Below, in pieces: positions 48,501 through 53,442 of a DNA stretch of 64,000 nucleotides. The position numbers were made by a program, and so were the translations under genes. The DNA is taken from positions 181,766,388-181,830,387 of the forward strand of contig NC_084827.1 of NCBI RefSeq assembly GCF_033115175.1. Reading direction: 5' to 3'. The stretch is from Lepus europaeus (taxonomy: Eukaryota > Chordata > Mammalia > Lagomorpha > Leporidae). Below the pieces are notes generated by a model. That model was not told where the DNA came from. It did no database searches and was given only the letters and a program-made list of their open reading frames with translations. Each line of letters opens with the position of its first letter. The first letter of the stretch is position 1.

Positions 48501-49383
48501 GCCCGCTTCATTTGTAATGGGACGGTCTGTGCCGGTGCTTTGTGAAGCAGATGGGAACTGGCCGTCCTCCAGCTCACGGCCACACGTGGCTCTGCCGTGA
48601 CGCAGTCAGGCTTGTGTTGGCACGTGCTTGGGTGGAGCATGCGATGTTACCCCGCCTAACTGAAAGGCGCTGGTGCCGTGCCCGGGTCGAAGAGGAGCGG
48701 TGCTCACACACTCGGGACGGCCCCTGCCCTGGGTGCTGGCAGCCACCTTTGCTCCTCTGGGGACACAGCCTGTTTCCCTGCAGCGTTACGAGGTGTGACC
48801 GTTGTCTTCCTCCAGCAGCTGTTGGCTGTTCTGTTGTAGACTGTCTTTTGTCAAATGAAAAGATTATCTGAAACTTTTCAGGCTGGCGCTGTGGCTCACT
48901 TGGTCAATCCTCCGCCTGCGGTGCCGGTATCCCATATGGGCACTGGGTTCTAGTCCTGGTTGCTCCTCTTCCAGTCCAGCTCTCTGCTGTGGCCTGGGAA
49001 AGCAGTGGAGGATGGCCCAAGTGCTTGGGCCCTGCACCCGCATGGGAGACCAGGAGGAAGCACCTGGCTCCTGGCTTTGGATCGGCACAGTGCGTCGGCC
49101 TTGGCGGCCATTTGGGGGGTGAACCAACGGAAGGAAGACCTCTCTGTCTCTCTCTCTCACTGTCTAACTCTACCTGTCAAATTAAAAAAAAAAAAAAAAG
49201 AAACTTTTCAGCGTAGAAAAAGGGTAATAATTCAGCGTTTCTCCCACTCTCCCCGCCTTAAAACAGCTTCTTGGTGAGTAAACTTTAACACAGTTGTTTC
49301 CAACAGGTGGACTTGTGAAAAAAATCTTGGAGACGAAGAAAGATTATGAGAAGCTACAGCAGTCCCCCAGAGCCGGAGAGAAG
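10944..49383 (+). CDS. TRAF3IP1: TRAF3IP1 (IFT54), exons 1-15, 3' end outside window
   Basis: Spliced coding region: 10944-11066, 15823-15891, 18549-18710, 22604-22747, 22837-23175, 27333-27404, 28186-28261, 32489-32584, (37707-37807), 41312-41332, 43975-44056, 44478-44561, 46087-46210, 46409-46445, 49307-49383. All junctions are AG/GT with matching phase except exon 9. Without exon 9 the joined frame is open for 502 codons. The product starts [20 protein letters not shown] and matches mammalian TRAF3IP1 throughout, as I recall that protein (about 690 residues in human). Known role: IFT-B subunit IFT54. The N-terminal calponin-homology-like domain (about residues 1-130, exons 1-4) binds tubulin, the charged linker follows, and the C-terminal coiled coil binds IFT20, TRAF3 and DISC1. 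It acts in cilium assembly and is mutated in Senior-Loken syndrome. The coiled-coil exons were not found before 64000. The identity is very secure; the exon 9 status is discussed separately. Confidence 0.97.
11150..11450. repeat. GC-rich minisatellite in intron 1 (GGGGCCGTGGCCGAGCT)
   Basis: Repeats of about 18 bases alternating GGGGCCGGGGCCGAGC and TGGGGCCGTGGCCGGGC, starting about 85 bases after the exon 1 donor. Open frames here are compositional. Confidence 0.88.
11451..12135. other. TRAF3IP1: Intron 1 single-copy segment
   Basis: GC-rich intronic DNA without recognised element. It includes a short (GT)7 at about 11660. Confidence 0.5.
12136..13552. repeat. G-rich 33-bp minisatellite, ~43 units, intron 1
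   Basis: The unit is GGCCAGGACGGGCTGTGTGG followed by GGTGGGTTATGGG, with a TCGCGGGGCCC variant. 33 is a multiple of 3, giving a spurious 522-codon frame ([11 protein letters not shown])n. Each unit has four G-runs (GGG-6-GGGG-1-GGG-4-GGG) on the coding (non-template) strand. Confidence 0.95.
13553..15595. repeat. GT-rich ~45-bp minisatellite, intron 1
   Basis: The unit is CCGTGACGCCCTGTGG(G)AG, then TGTGCAGTGTGGGTTGTGTG and (TG)nGGG. Length varies from about 43 to 50 through the TG run. A second variant replaces the TG/GGG part with TCCTGCCGT(G/T)ACG. About 44 copies, directly abutting the 33-bp array. Its long frames on both strands ([11 protein letters not shown] and CAVWVVC types) are artefacts. 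Confidence 0.95.
15823..15891 (+). CDS. TRAF3IP1: TRAF3IP1 exon 2
   Basis: 23 codons, [20 protein letters not shown] and NVK, between acceptor ...ttcctAG and donor GTAGGT. Phase 0/0. Part of the CH-like tubulin-binding domain. The donor is followed within about 15 bases by the CACGTG minisatellite of intron 2. Confidence 0.96.
15905..17585. repeat. 33-bp minisatellite carrying a CACGTG E-box per unit, intron 2
   Basis: The unit is CCTGTCACGTGTGTGCGTGT followed by CCTCACCGCGCGG; a 36-bp variant has CTCTTTGTCACGTGTGAGCG. About 50 units. I count 46 intact CACGTG; three units have mutated versions (CACCTG, or CACATG twice). It begins about 15 bases after the exon 2 donor. The open frames are spurious. 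Confidence 0.95.
17605..17919 (-). mobile_element. C-repeat SINE, intron 2
   Basis: CTTCCATCCGCTGGTTCACT, GGTCTCCCACGTGGGTTGCA and terminal GCCACACTGCCAGCCCC, minus orientation. Confidence 0.88.
18184..18510 (+). mobile_element. Young C-repeat SINE (CSINE2-like) 38 bases before exon 3
   Basis: Full-length head GGTGGCACCGCGGCTCAATA, body GTGCAGTGGAGGATGGCCCA, tail CTCTCTCACGATCCACTCTG, poly-A. It is flanked by a perfect 23-base direct repeat (starts AGTATTTTAATATCTGTG) at 18161-18183 and 18510-18532. The downstream copy supplies the branch-site region of exon 3. Confidence 0.93.
18549..18710 (+). CDS. TRAF3IP1: TRAF3IP1 exon 3
   Basis: 54 codons, from [20 protein letters not shown] to ...IGKCCLSK. 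Acceptor catttcAG, donor GTGGGG. Phase 0/0. Core of the CH-like domain. A young SINE ends only about 38 bases upstream of the acceptor. Confidence 0.96.
18741..18816. repeat. Two-copy 38-bp direct repeat after exon 3 donor
   Basis: GGGGGCCGTGCTGGGGAAGG GGTTGGTGTGTCT occurs at 18741 and 18779. The second copy ends in GTTACC instead of TACC. Confidence 0.85.
19410..19535 (-). mobile_element. Truncated C-repeat SINE
   Basis: TCATCCTGCATCCATTGGTT, GGGCCAGGCCGGAGCCAGGA. Only the 3' half of the element is present. Confidence 0.6.
19595..20397 (-). mobile_element. C-repeat SINE with an internal VNTR
   Basis: The SINE 3' half lies at 19595-19835 (GACTTTATTTATTTGAAAGA ... GCTGGAATCTGGAATAGAGC TGGGACTTGAATCC). 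Its 5' terminal part (CTGCTGCCCCGAATGCCTGT GCCC) is at about 20375-20397. The intervening 540 bases are a tandem array built from SINE sequence. Confidence 0.75.
19838..20375. repeat. 35-38-bp minisatellite inside a SINE
   Basis: The unit is CCTGACACGGGTGCATGTCC then CAGGTGGGGTCTCCT(CCT), about 14 copies. Shortened CACGTACATGTCCCAGGTGC TGTCT variants are mixed in the second half. Confidence 0.93.
20400..20790 (-). mobile_element. L1 3'-region fragment, left part
   Basis: The + strand matches an antisense old L1: GAATTTGACTCGTAGGGACC, GTGGAATCATACGGTGTTTG, CTTAGCATAATGTCTTCAAG GTTCATCC, AATAACATTCTCATAGTATG. It ends at the start of the VNTR (AGTATGTACACACCACA), which corresponds to the L1 motif TGTGTATATACCACA. 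Confidence 0.85.
20765..21980. repeat. 36-39-bp minisatellite inside an L1
   Basis: First about five units of 39 bp (AGTATGTACACACCACAGCC CCTGGGCAGGTGTACCAGC). Then about 28 units of about 37 bp (GTGTATGTACCACAGCCCCT GGGCAGGTGCGCCCGCG), with CTGTGTGGTGTGCC and CTGTGCTGGTGTACC variants. It ends where GTGTATGTACCACA runs into L1 sequence TTTTGCTGTTCATTC. Long frames on both strands are spurious. Confidence 0.95.
21965..22310 (-). mobile_element. L1 3'-region fragment, right part
   Basis: Continues the antisense L1: CTCCTGTTGATGGGC, GTATAGTGCTGCTGTGAATA CAGATGTATACA, CTGTTTTCCACAGTAGCTTC ACCA, TTGTCAACACTTGTTATTTT. It is the direct continuation of the left part apart from the inserted array. 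Confidence 0.85.
22604..22747 (+). CDS. TRAF3IP1: TRAF3IP1 exon 4
   Basis: 48 codons, starting [20 protein letters not shown] and ending ...PRGHKEKE. Acceptor cacacCAG, donor GTGAGT. Phase 0/0. End of the CH-like domain and start of the charged linker. Confidence 0.95.
22837..23175 (+). CDS. TRAF3IP1: TRAF3IP1 exon 5, Arg/Glu/Lys/Asp-rich linker
   Basis: 113 codons, from [20 protein letters not shown] to ...[10 protein letters not shown]. Acceptor ttttTAG, donor GTGAGA. Phase 0/0. Composition is extreme: runs of RD, RE, KD and ER, expected to be disordered and highly charged. Compared with the human protein as I remember it, a stretch of roughly 30 residues after ARAR is absent and the frame continues at [10 protein letters not shown]. 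That suggests an in-frame deletion in this lineage or an expansion in primates. Confidence 0.94.
23176..25285. other. TRAF3IP1: Intron 5 single-copy part
   Basis: No exon or clear mobile element recognised. A diverged transposon-like stretch (CGTTTCATGGAAAAACGCAA) lies near 24005 and is not assigned. Short open frames are unremarkable. Confidence 0.45.
25288..25615 (-). mobile_element. C-repeat SINE, intron 5
   Basis: Head ATTTTATTCATTTATTTGAA with GAGA tail, CACTCCCCAGATGGCCACAA, and terminal CACCACAACACCAGCCCC. Slightly truncated inside (GGATCGGACTCGAATTGGCA). Confidence 0.88.
25770..26690. repeat. 33-bp minisatellite, ~28 units, intron 5
   Basis: The unit is CATCCTAGCCGGCCCAGGAC AGGAGGGGCGCTC. 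Variants are CCTCC for CATCC, CGGGCC for CCGGCC, and a one-base shorter CTCATCC form, which shifts frame. The final units carry CAGCAGGGG. The minus-strand frames ([11 protein letters not shown])n are artefacts. Confidence 0.95.
26988..27270 (+). mobile_element. C-repeat SINE just before exon 6
   Basis: GGTCGGCGCTGTGGCGTGGC, CACTTCCGATCCAGCTCC, GTACCTCTGCCTTTCAAA and an A-rich tail. It ends about 60 bases before the exon 6 acceptor. Confidence 0.87.
27333..27404 (+). CDS. TRAF3IP1: TRAF3IP1 exon 6
   Basis: 24 codons, [20 protein letters not shown] then AETE. Acceptor tttgtAG, donor GTAGAC. Phase 0/0. Low-complexity linker, recognisable by SASSGE.SKKLSDG. Confidence 0.93.
27880..28065. repeat. 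Three-copy ~62-bp repeat, intron 6
   Basis: GGCTCTGCAGAGAGATGGGG GAGGGGTCCCACTGGCCTGG AGCTTCGGAGAGCGGGGCC repeats about three times; the third copy has ATCGGGG and CTCGGCC changes. Confidence 0.88.
28186..28261 (+). CDS. TRAF3IP1: TRAF3IP1 exon 7
   Basis: 25 codons plus one base ([26 protein letters not shown]-). Acceptor ctttaAG, donor GTAGGC. Ends in phase 1, so exons 8, 9 or both can be skipped onto exon 10 without changing frame. Confidence 0.93.
28262..29439. other. TRAF3IP1: Intron 7 single-copy part
   Basis: No recognised exon. Sequence becomes T-rich after 29100. Confidence 0.4.
29485..29750 (-). mobile_element. C-repeat SINE, intron 7
   Basis: CTTCCACCCACTGGTTCACT CCCC, GGTCTCCCACGTGGGTGGTG, terminal CTGTGCCCTGGCCCC. 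Confidence 0.82.
30145..30452 (-). mobile_element. C-repeat SINE, intron 7
   Basis: GACAGAGAGATAGCAAGAAC, CTCCCACGTGGGGAGCAGGG, GTGCCACCAGGCCCAGCCC. Confidence 0.82.
30848..31140 (-). mobile_element. C-repeat SINE, intron 7
   Basis: TTTTCCGTCCACTGGTTCAC TCC, GGCCAGGCTGAAGCCAGGAG, CATGTGGGATGCTGGCCC. The terminal part is degraded. Confidence 0.78.
31150..32488. other. TRAF3IP1: Intron 7, 3' part
   Basis: Single-copy DNA apart from the TG microsatellite. A pair of near-identical 33-base copies (ACAAGC(C/T)(A/G)TGGAGGTTCAC) lies at 31846-31905. No exon seen. Confidence 0.45.
31753..31779. repeat. (TG)n microsatellite
   Basis: About 13 uninterrupted TG dinucleotides. Confidence 0.95.
32489..32584 (+). 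CDS. TRAF3IP1: TRAF3IP1 exon 8 (cassette)
   Basis: 96 bases, phase 1 to 1, reading [20 protein letters not shown] and [12 protein letters not shown]. Acceptor tatgtTAG, donor GTAAGA. In human this and the next exon form the 66-residue block missing from the shorter isoform (96 plus 102 bases by my recollection). It is intact here. The first residues after the acceptor resemble those of exon 9. Confidence 0.9.
32625..33300. repeat. 40-bp minisatellite, ~16 units, intron 8
   Basis: The unit is GGACTACTACACCATAGCGT GGTGGGGTTCACGGCCACAT, starting about 40 bases after the exon 8 donor. The first copies are irregular (GACGCTGCACTGTAGCGTGG); later ones are regular with CATAG/CGTGG variants. Confidence 0.93.
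33490..33842 (-). mobile_element. C-repeat SINE, intron 8
   Basis: AAAGATTTATTTATTCATTT GAAAGACAGAG, long (GA)n, CCCACATAGGTGCAGGAGCC, terminal GTGCCACAGTGCCTGCCCC. Confidence 0.9.
33843..33987. repeat. Partial tandem duplication of the SINE 5' end plus flank
   Basis: The last ~105 bases of the preceding SINE (GCAGAGAGTG(A/G)GATTGGAAG ... GTTTACCCGCTGTGCCA) and the flanking AATGCT(T/G)TCTTAATCT are repeated once. A duplication after insertion is more likely than a second insertion because the flank is included. Confidence 0.8.
34345..34680 (-). mobile_element. C-repeat SINE, intron 8
   Basis: AAAGATTTATTTTTTATTTG, CTTCCATCCAATGGTTTACT CC, GGGTCTCCCATGTAGGTGCA, terminal GCGTTACAGGGCGGGTCCC. 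Confidence 0.88.
34805..35068 (-). mobile_element. Diverged C-repeat SINE, intron 8
   Basis: TTGAGAGACAGAGATTCTCT, AAGCCAGAAGCCAGAGCC, TTATGGGATGTTGACATCTT and CTTAACCACTGGGCTGAACG. Old copy. Confidence 0.6.
35095..35455. repeat. 60-bp minisatellite, ~6 units, intron 8
   Basis: The unit is GTGGCCACAGCTCGGGGGTG GCCAGCTCCTGTGTGCATGC TGTCCCTGGGCCCTGCCCCT. The outer units are shorter (GGGTGGGCAGGTCC). Confidence 0.92.
35456..37706. other. TRAF3IP1: Intron 8, 3' single-copy region
   Basis: AT-richer DNA, especially 36690-37030. No exon other than exon 9 downstream and no clear SINE was recognised. Confidence 0.45.
37707..37807 (+). pseudogene. TRAF3IP1: TRAF3IP1 exon 9, decayed cassette exon with in-frame TGA
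   Basis: Between acceptor tatgtcAG and a strong donor GTAAGA. In the frame set by exon 8 it reads [12 protein letters not shown], stop (TGA at 37742-37744), then [21 protein letters not shown]. The human counterpart, as I recall it, has serine at the stop position. The exon is 101 bases, so even without the stop it would leave the phase needed by exon 10 (phase 1). Both splice sites look good, so inclusion would create a nonsense-mediated-decay substrate. It is either a decayed exon or a poison exon. A sequencing error could explain one of the two defects but less easily both. Confidence 0.82.
38005..38280 (-). mobile_element. C-repeat SINE, intron 9
   Basis: AAAAATGTATTTATGTATAT, CTCTCCCCAAATGCCCACAA TGGCC, GGGTCTCCCCCGTGCGTGGC, and GACTGGGCCGAGCGCCC at the end. 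Confidence 0.75.
39225..39495 (-). mobile_element. C-repeat SINE, intron 9
   Basis: CCATCCAGTGGTTCACTTCC TAGATGG, CGTCTCCCACATGGGTGGCA, TAACTGCTAGCCAAGCGCCC. Confidence 0.75.
39525..39815. repeat. 47-bp minisatellite, ~6 units, intron 9
   Basis: The unit is GAGTCAGGAGCCCTGCCCCG GGCTGTGTGGAGCTGTGCTG CCCCCCA, with small variants. Confidence 0.93.
40644..41100. repeat. 54-bp minisatellite, 9 units, nearly identical, intron 9
   Basis: Seven consecutive copies of TTGCCAGCTTGTCTCGTGGC TGACCTCCGGGACGCGTTCT TCCAAGTCTGCTTG show no substitution I can see beyond the array edges. The eighth has lost CGGGACGCGTTCTTC (15 bases), and the last diverges after GGGACGCG. 54 is a multiple of 3, so both strands give artefactual frames. 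Confidence 0.95.
41312..41332 (+). CDS. TRAF3IP1: TRAF3IP1 exon 10 (21-base microexon)
   Basis: Completes the Gly codon and encodes DSTSDA plus one base. Acceptor with a long pyrimidine tract (ctcttttttttAG), donor GTAAGG. Phase 1/1. Matches the conserved GDSTSDA segment. Too short for ORF scanning; found from phase and conservation. Confidence 0.88.
41850..42228 (-). mobile_element. C-repeat SINE, intron 10
   Basis: AAAGGTTTATTTATTTACTT TGAAAG, a partly duplicated middle (CTTCTTCCAGGT twice), terminal GCCACAGCACTGGCCCC. Confidence 0.87.
42535..43522. repeat. 25-bp minisatellite, ~38 units, intron 10
   Basis: The unit is GATGTGTGTAGCCTTCAGTG GGTGA. There are two interspersed types, CCTTCAGTGGG and CCCACAGTGGG, plus TAACC/TAGCC, TGCGTG/TGTGTG and a GTGTGGTTGA linker seen five times, mostly in the first third. 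No open frame, because each unit contains TGA/TAG stops. Confidence 0.95.
43525..43755 (+). mobile_element. C-repeat SINE (plus), intron 10
   Basis: GGGGTTCGGTTCCCAGCTCT (B-box-like), TGGGAAGCAGTGGCGATGGC, CTCTGTGTCTCTCTGCCTTT CAGAAAAAAGG. Its 5' end meets the minisatellite. Confidence 0.72.
43975..44056 (+). CDS. TRAF3IP1: TRAF3IP1 exon 11
   Basis: Reads [27 protein letters not shown] and two bases of Arg. Acceptor tctgctTAG, donor GTGCGT. Phase 1 to 2. Matches the conserved [10 protein letters not shown] segment. Confidence 0.92.
44478..44561 (+). CDS. TRAF3IP1: TRAF3IP1 exon 12
   Basis: 84 bases, reading (R)[19 protein letters not shown] then SVEVLAID. Acceptor ggtttAG, donor GTAAGG. Phase 2/2. 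The [15 protein letters not shown] block is a highly conserved Pro/Arg-rich stretch of the family. Confidence 0.94.
44785..45119 (-). mobile_element. C-repeat SINE, intron 12
   Basis: AAATATTTATTTATTTATTT, TTCTATCTGCTGGTTCACTC CCC, terminal ATGCCACAGCGCTGTCCCC. Flanked by CATGGAAGACTTTCT at 44762 and 45122, a 15-base target-site duplication. Confidence 0.92.
46087..46210 (+). CDS. TRAF3IP1: TRAF3IP1 exon 13
   Basis: Reads (R)[19 protein letters not shown] then [22 protein letters not shown]. Acceptor tgtgtAG, donor GTGAGT. Phase 2 to 0. Acidic segment ahead of the coiled coil. Confidence 0.94.
46409..46445 (+). CDS. TRAF3IP1: TRAF3IP1 exon 14
   Basis: 37 bases, [12 protein letters not shown] plus one base. 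Acceptor ctgctcAG, donor GTGAGT. Phase 0 to 1. Short exon placed by conservation (V.A.ELEE.EKHGGLV) and by phase. Confidence 0.92.
46446..46612. repeat. (TG)n/(CATGTGTG)n simple repeat, intron 14
   Basis: Alternating purine-pyrimidine stretch starting within 15 bases of the exon 14 donor. Confidence 0.92.
46613..48880. other. TRAF3IP1: Intron 14, middle
   Basis: Mostly single-copy. It contains a GTGTGTGGG/GGGTGGGTGG patch at 47136-47175 and an uninterrupted poly-C tract of about 21 at 47418-47438, followed by CCCCT repeats at about 47488-47520. No exon recognised. Confidence 0.5.
48882..49198 (+). mobile_element. Young C-repeat SINE upstream of exon 15
   Basis: GCTGGCGCTGTGGCTCACTT, GGGTTCTAGTCCTGGTTGCT (B box), GAGGATGGCCCAAGTGCTTG, A-rich tail. 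Flanked by GAAACTTTTCAG at 48870 and 49199. It ends about 108 bases before the exon 15 start. Confidence 0.92.
49307..49383 (+). CDS. TRAF3IP1: TRAF3IP1 exon 15
   Basis: Reads (G)[19 protein letters not shown] and PRAGEK. Acceptor ccaacAG, donor GTACGG. Phase 1 to 0. Start of the coiled-coil region. The next expected segment (ERSLFESAWKKEKD in human) was not seen downstream in the window. Confidence 0.95.
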
Positions 49384-49477
49384 GTACGGGGTTCCCGCGC
49401 GTGCTGGCGCGCAGCCTGCTCCACGCGCACCCTGGGAACCAACCAGTAATGGCTGTTCCCATATGCAAACGCCACCC

Positions 49478-50310
49478 CTCTCCGGGATAGAAGGTCCGGG
49501 CTGGCCTTTGGGCGGGGGGGGCGGGGCATGTCTGTGTCCTAGGCCACCCCTCTCCTGGATAGAAAGTGCCGGGCAGGCCTTTGGGGGGAGGGCATGTCTG
49601 TGTCCTAGGCCACCCCTCTCCGGGATAGAATGTGCCGGGCAGGCCTTTGGGGGGAGGGCATGTCTGTGTCCTAGGCCACCCCTCTCCGGGATAGAATGTG
49701 CCGGGCAGGCCTTTGGGGGAGGGGCATATCTGTGTCCTAGGCCACCCCTCTCCGGGATAGAAAGTGCCGGGCAGGCCTTTGGGGGAGGGGCATATCTGTG
49801 TCCTAGGCCACCCCTCTCCGGGATAGAAAGTGCCGGGCAGGCCTTTGGGGGAGGGGCATATCTGTGTCCTAGGCCACCCCTCTCCGGGATAGAAAGTGCC
49901 GGGCAGGCCTTTGGAGGGGGGGGGATGTCTGTGTCCTAGGCCACCCCTCTCCGGGATAGAAAGTGCTGGGCAGGCCTTTGGGGGGGGGGGGATGTCTGTG
50001 TCCTAGGCCACCCCTCTCTGGGATAGAAAGTGCCGGGCAGGCCTTTGGAGGGGGGGGATGTCTGTGTCCTAGGCCACCCCTCTCCGGGATAGAAAGTGCC
50101 GGGCAGGCCTTTGGAGGGGGGGGATGTCTGTGTCCTAGGCCACCCCTCTCCGGGATAGAAAGTGCCGGGCAGGCCTTTGTGGGGGGGGCATGTCTGTGTC
50201 CTAGGCCACCCCTCTCCGGGATAGAAAGTGCCGGGCAGGCCTTTGGAGGGGGGGGCATATCTGTGTCCTAGGCCACCCCTCTCCGGGATAGAAAGTGCCG
50301 GGCAGGCCCT
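49478..50310. repeat. 66-bp minisatellite, ~13 units, after exon 15
   Basis: The unit is CCTAGGCCACCCCTCTCCGG GATAGAAAGTGCCGGGCAGG CCTTTGGGGGAGGGGCATAT CTGTGT. The G-run length varies between copies, so frames slip. Starts about 95 bases after the exon 15 donor. Confidence 0.94.
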
Positions 50311-51685
50311 TTCTGGGGTGGGGGGCTGTTTCCATGTCCTAGAGGGGCAGTGGTTACTTCAGGAGCTCAGAGCCAAGGGCCTGTTCTGCTGCGTCTGCTC
50401 CCTGCAGCCTTGGTTGTCCCTCTGCCCAGGCTCTGCTTGTGGAAGGTGGGACCGGGCTGCCTGCGAGACGCCAGGCGAGTTCGCCGACCTGGCTGTCCAG
50501 CGGGTGCTCTGCTTGTCCCTGGCTCCTGGGGCCTCCTTACAGACGTGCGGCAGTGCCCGCGGGGGGCGGGGTGCCTCGGGTGCCAGGGGAGGCTCGTCTT
50601 CAGTCTTCAGTCTTCAGTCACTTCGAACGAAGAGAAGGAAGTTTCTTGGATAGTTTGCTTTGTCAGCCACAAATCCCAGTTTTGTGTGTGAAGTTTTATG
50701 CCTGTGTTTATACAAGAAGGTGCAGACACTGCGCGCGCACACACACTGTTGCCAGGTGGATCGGCGCTGCTTCTCTTGGGTGACTCCTCTTGGAACGTCG
50801 GGTCAGTGCTGAAGACTCGCCAGGTGGCCGTGGGGGCTGCAGAGCTGAGGCTGGCACTAGAGGGCGCCCTTCCACTGTGGCCCGCAGACAGTGCCGCAGG
50901 CTGCCGCTGTCTTGCTGGGGAGCTGTCAGTCATCTTGGTCCTTCCTCCTGCGTGGGGCTGTCCCCGCGGTGCTTGTGAGACCCCAGTGGAAACCTGGGTG
51001 TGCCCCTGCTGGCGTCAGCCTCGGTCTCGGCCTCCTCCGGCTTCCATTTTGAAGCCATGGTTTCATGTGGCACATCCTGGGACTGCTCGAGCGCCCTCGG
51101 CTGCTCTGCTGACCGGAGAATAAAGGGAAAATGTCCCTGTTTGCTGCGTGTCGACTGCCGCGACAGTGTGGCTGGTGAGGGCGGCAGAGCCAGCTGGGCC
51201 GGAAGCGTCAGTGGGCCTCCCTGTGGTTGTCACAGAAGCAGAAGCACGCGTGTGCTCTCACACCGTCAGATTGGCCAGATGCACCCAGAACCCACCACAG
51301 TACGCTGGGACCGGGGACGCCACGTGCAACAGGAAGCCCGTAACTGGCCATGCCGCCAGCCTCATGCCCTGTGCAGCAATGGCTCAGACTGCGAAACGGC
51401 CAGGAAGAGCGCTGGGGACACACTGAGGCGGAGGGCTGAGCAAAACTTGCCCAGGCAGCACGTGGGGAGCGTGGCTGCTCTGTGCCGTCCTGTGCCGTGC
51501 TCGCCCCCGCCCCCCCCTCCGGGGAGGAGATCAGGGCGTCGGTGCCATGACTCAGGAGAGCTGAAAGTCTCCCTCACGGCTGGGCAGGACGCGAACATGG
51601 ACTCGGGTGTATTTTGGTGCCAAGTTCGTAAAAAAAAACTGCGTTTTCCGAGCCCTCTCATTTGTGCAGCTGAGCCTTGTGGGCT
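50311..51685. other. TRAF3IP1: Intron 15, single-copy segment
   Basis: GC-rich. No exon with coiled-coil sequence or splice context was found. Confidence 0.4.
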
Positions 51686-51687
51686 GT

Positions 51688-52015
51688 GGCCGTGGAGCGC
51701 ATGTTCACACCTCCCCCCCCCCCCCGTGTGCTGTGGCCGTGGAGCCCGTGTTCACGCCTCTGTCCGCCGCCCCGTGTGCTGTGGCCGTGGAGTGTGTGTT
51801 CACACCTCTGCCCGCCGCCCTGTGCGCTGTGGCCGTGGAGTGTGTGTTCACACCTCTGCCCGCCGCCCCGTGTGCTGTGGCCGTGGAGTGTGTGTTCACA
51901 CCTCTGCCCGCCGCCCCGTGTGCTGTGGCCGTGGAGCCCGTGTTCACACCTCTACCCCCGTGTGCTGTGGCCGTGGAGCGCGTGGTCACGCCTCTGCCCG
52001 CTGGCCCGTGTGTTG
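51688..52015. repeat. 48-bp minisatellite, ~7 units
   Basis: The unit is GTGTGCTGTGGCCGTGGAGT GTGTGTTCACACCTCTGCCC GCCGCCCC. The first copy carries a C-rich expansion (about 14 C). Confidence 0.92.
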
Positions 52016-52274
52016 CTGGCCTGTTTGCTGTTTATTTGTGCATCTAGTCACAAAACGTGTCCTGTGCGTGCTATGGCTAGCACATGCATTGCAGTTACGT
52101 GTCTGATGGAATCTGGTCCCTGTGTCGCAAAGGTTGTAAGTGTCCTCCCAGTCTGTCACTTGTCTGATTTCACGTCTTTGTATTGTAGAGCTTTTGTATT
52201 TTGATACAAAATTCTGTATGTATTTTTCTCTTATCCCAAACGTCTGTCCTATCTTAATTTGTTGGTAGTCTGAA

Positions 52275-52660
52275 TGGCCTTCTGTGACTGGGTCGGGCCG
52301 CGTGGCTCCGTGGGAAGCCTGTGAGTCTGACTGGGTCGGGCCGCGTGGCTCCGTGGGAAGTCTGTGAGTCTGACTGGGTCGGGCCGCGTGGCTCCGTGGG
52401 AAGCCTGTGAGTCTGACTGGGTCGGGCCGCGTGGCTCCATGGGAAGCCCGAGTCTGACTGGGTTGGGCCGCGTGGCTCCGTGGGAAGTCTGTGAGTCTGA
52501 CTGGGTCGGGCCGCGTGGCTCCGTGGGAAGCCTGTGAGTCTGACTGGGTCGGGCCGTGTGGCTCCGTGGGAAGCCCAGGAGTGTGACGGTTGGGCCGCGT
52601 GACTCCGTGGGAAGCCTGGGAGTGTGACGGTCGGACCGTGTGGCTCCGGGAGTGTGATGG
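52275..52660. repeat. 43-bp minisatellite, ~9 units
   Basis: The unit is GACTGGGTCGGGCCGCGTGG CTCCGTGGGAAGCCTGTGAG TCT. The last units decay (GTGTGACGGTTGGGCC). Confidence 0.92.
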
Positions 52661-53092
52661 AGTTGCGTTAGGCTTCCTTCAGCTCGCAGTGGCTCTCGCT
52701 CTGCCACCTCGTCTGCCTTCGTCCCAGATCCCCCTCCCCACCCTGGGCAGGACCGGCCGCTCGGTGCCTGTTTCTCACCCTCCATGGATGGCCCTCCATG
52801 GATGGCCCGATCCCTTCGTCTAGGGTCCAGGTCTCTGGCTGGGGTGGTCAGACCACTAAGCGCGGGCAGTCCGTTCCCAGCGCTCAGGCGGTGCGGCAGC
52901 AGCAGCTCCCCGCCTCCTCTCCCCCCTGCAGGACGCGGGCTCCCACACCCTCCCCCACGCCGGCCTCTCCGTCCTTTCCTGTTCTCGGCTGTCCGACCAG
53001 CTCAACGTCTTGGATGGTTTGGTGCCATTTTTCTGTTTCTTCTTGAGTCAGTTTGGTACTTGCCATGCGGGTTGGTTAGAATTAAACTCTGG

Positions 53093-53427
53093 GCCCGCGC
53101 CGCGGCTCAATAGGCTAATCCTCCGCCTAGCGGTGCCGGCACACTGGGTTCTAGTCCCGGTCGGGGCACCGATCCTGTCCCGGTTGCCCCTCTTCCAGGC
53201 CAGCTCTCTGCTGTGGCCCGGGCGTGCAGTGGAGGATGGCCCAAGTGCTTGGGCCCTGCACCCCATGGGAGACCAGGAGAAGCACCTGGCTTCTGCCATC
53301 GGAACAGCGCGGTGCGCCGGCCGCAGCGCGCCAGCCGTGGCAGCCATTGGAGGGTGAACCAACGGCAAAGGAAGACCTTTCTCTCTGTCTCTCTCTCACT
53401 GTCCACTCTGCCTGTCAAAAAAAAAAA
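53093..53427 (+). mobile_element. Young full-length C-repeat SINE (CSINE2-like)
   Basis: Starts GCCCGCGCCGCGGCTCAATA. A box TGGCTCAATAGGCTAATCC-like, B box GGGTTCTAGTCCCGG near 53147, tail CTCTCACTGTCCACTCTGCC TGTC and poly-A. Perfect target duplication AGAATTAAACTCTGG at 53078-53092 and 53428-53442. Confidence 0.95.
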
Positions 53428-53442
53428 AGAATTAAACTCTGG

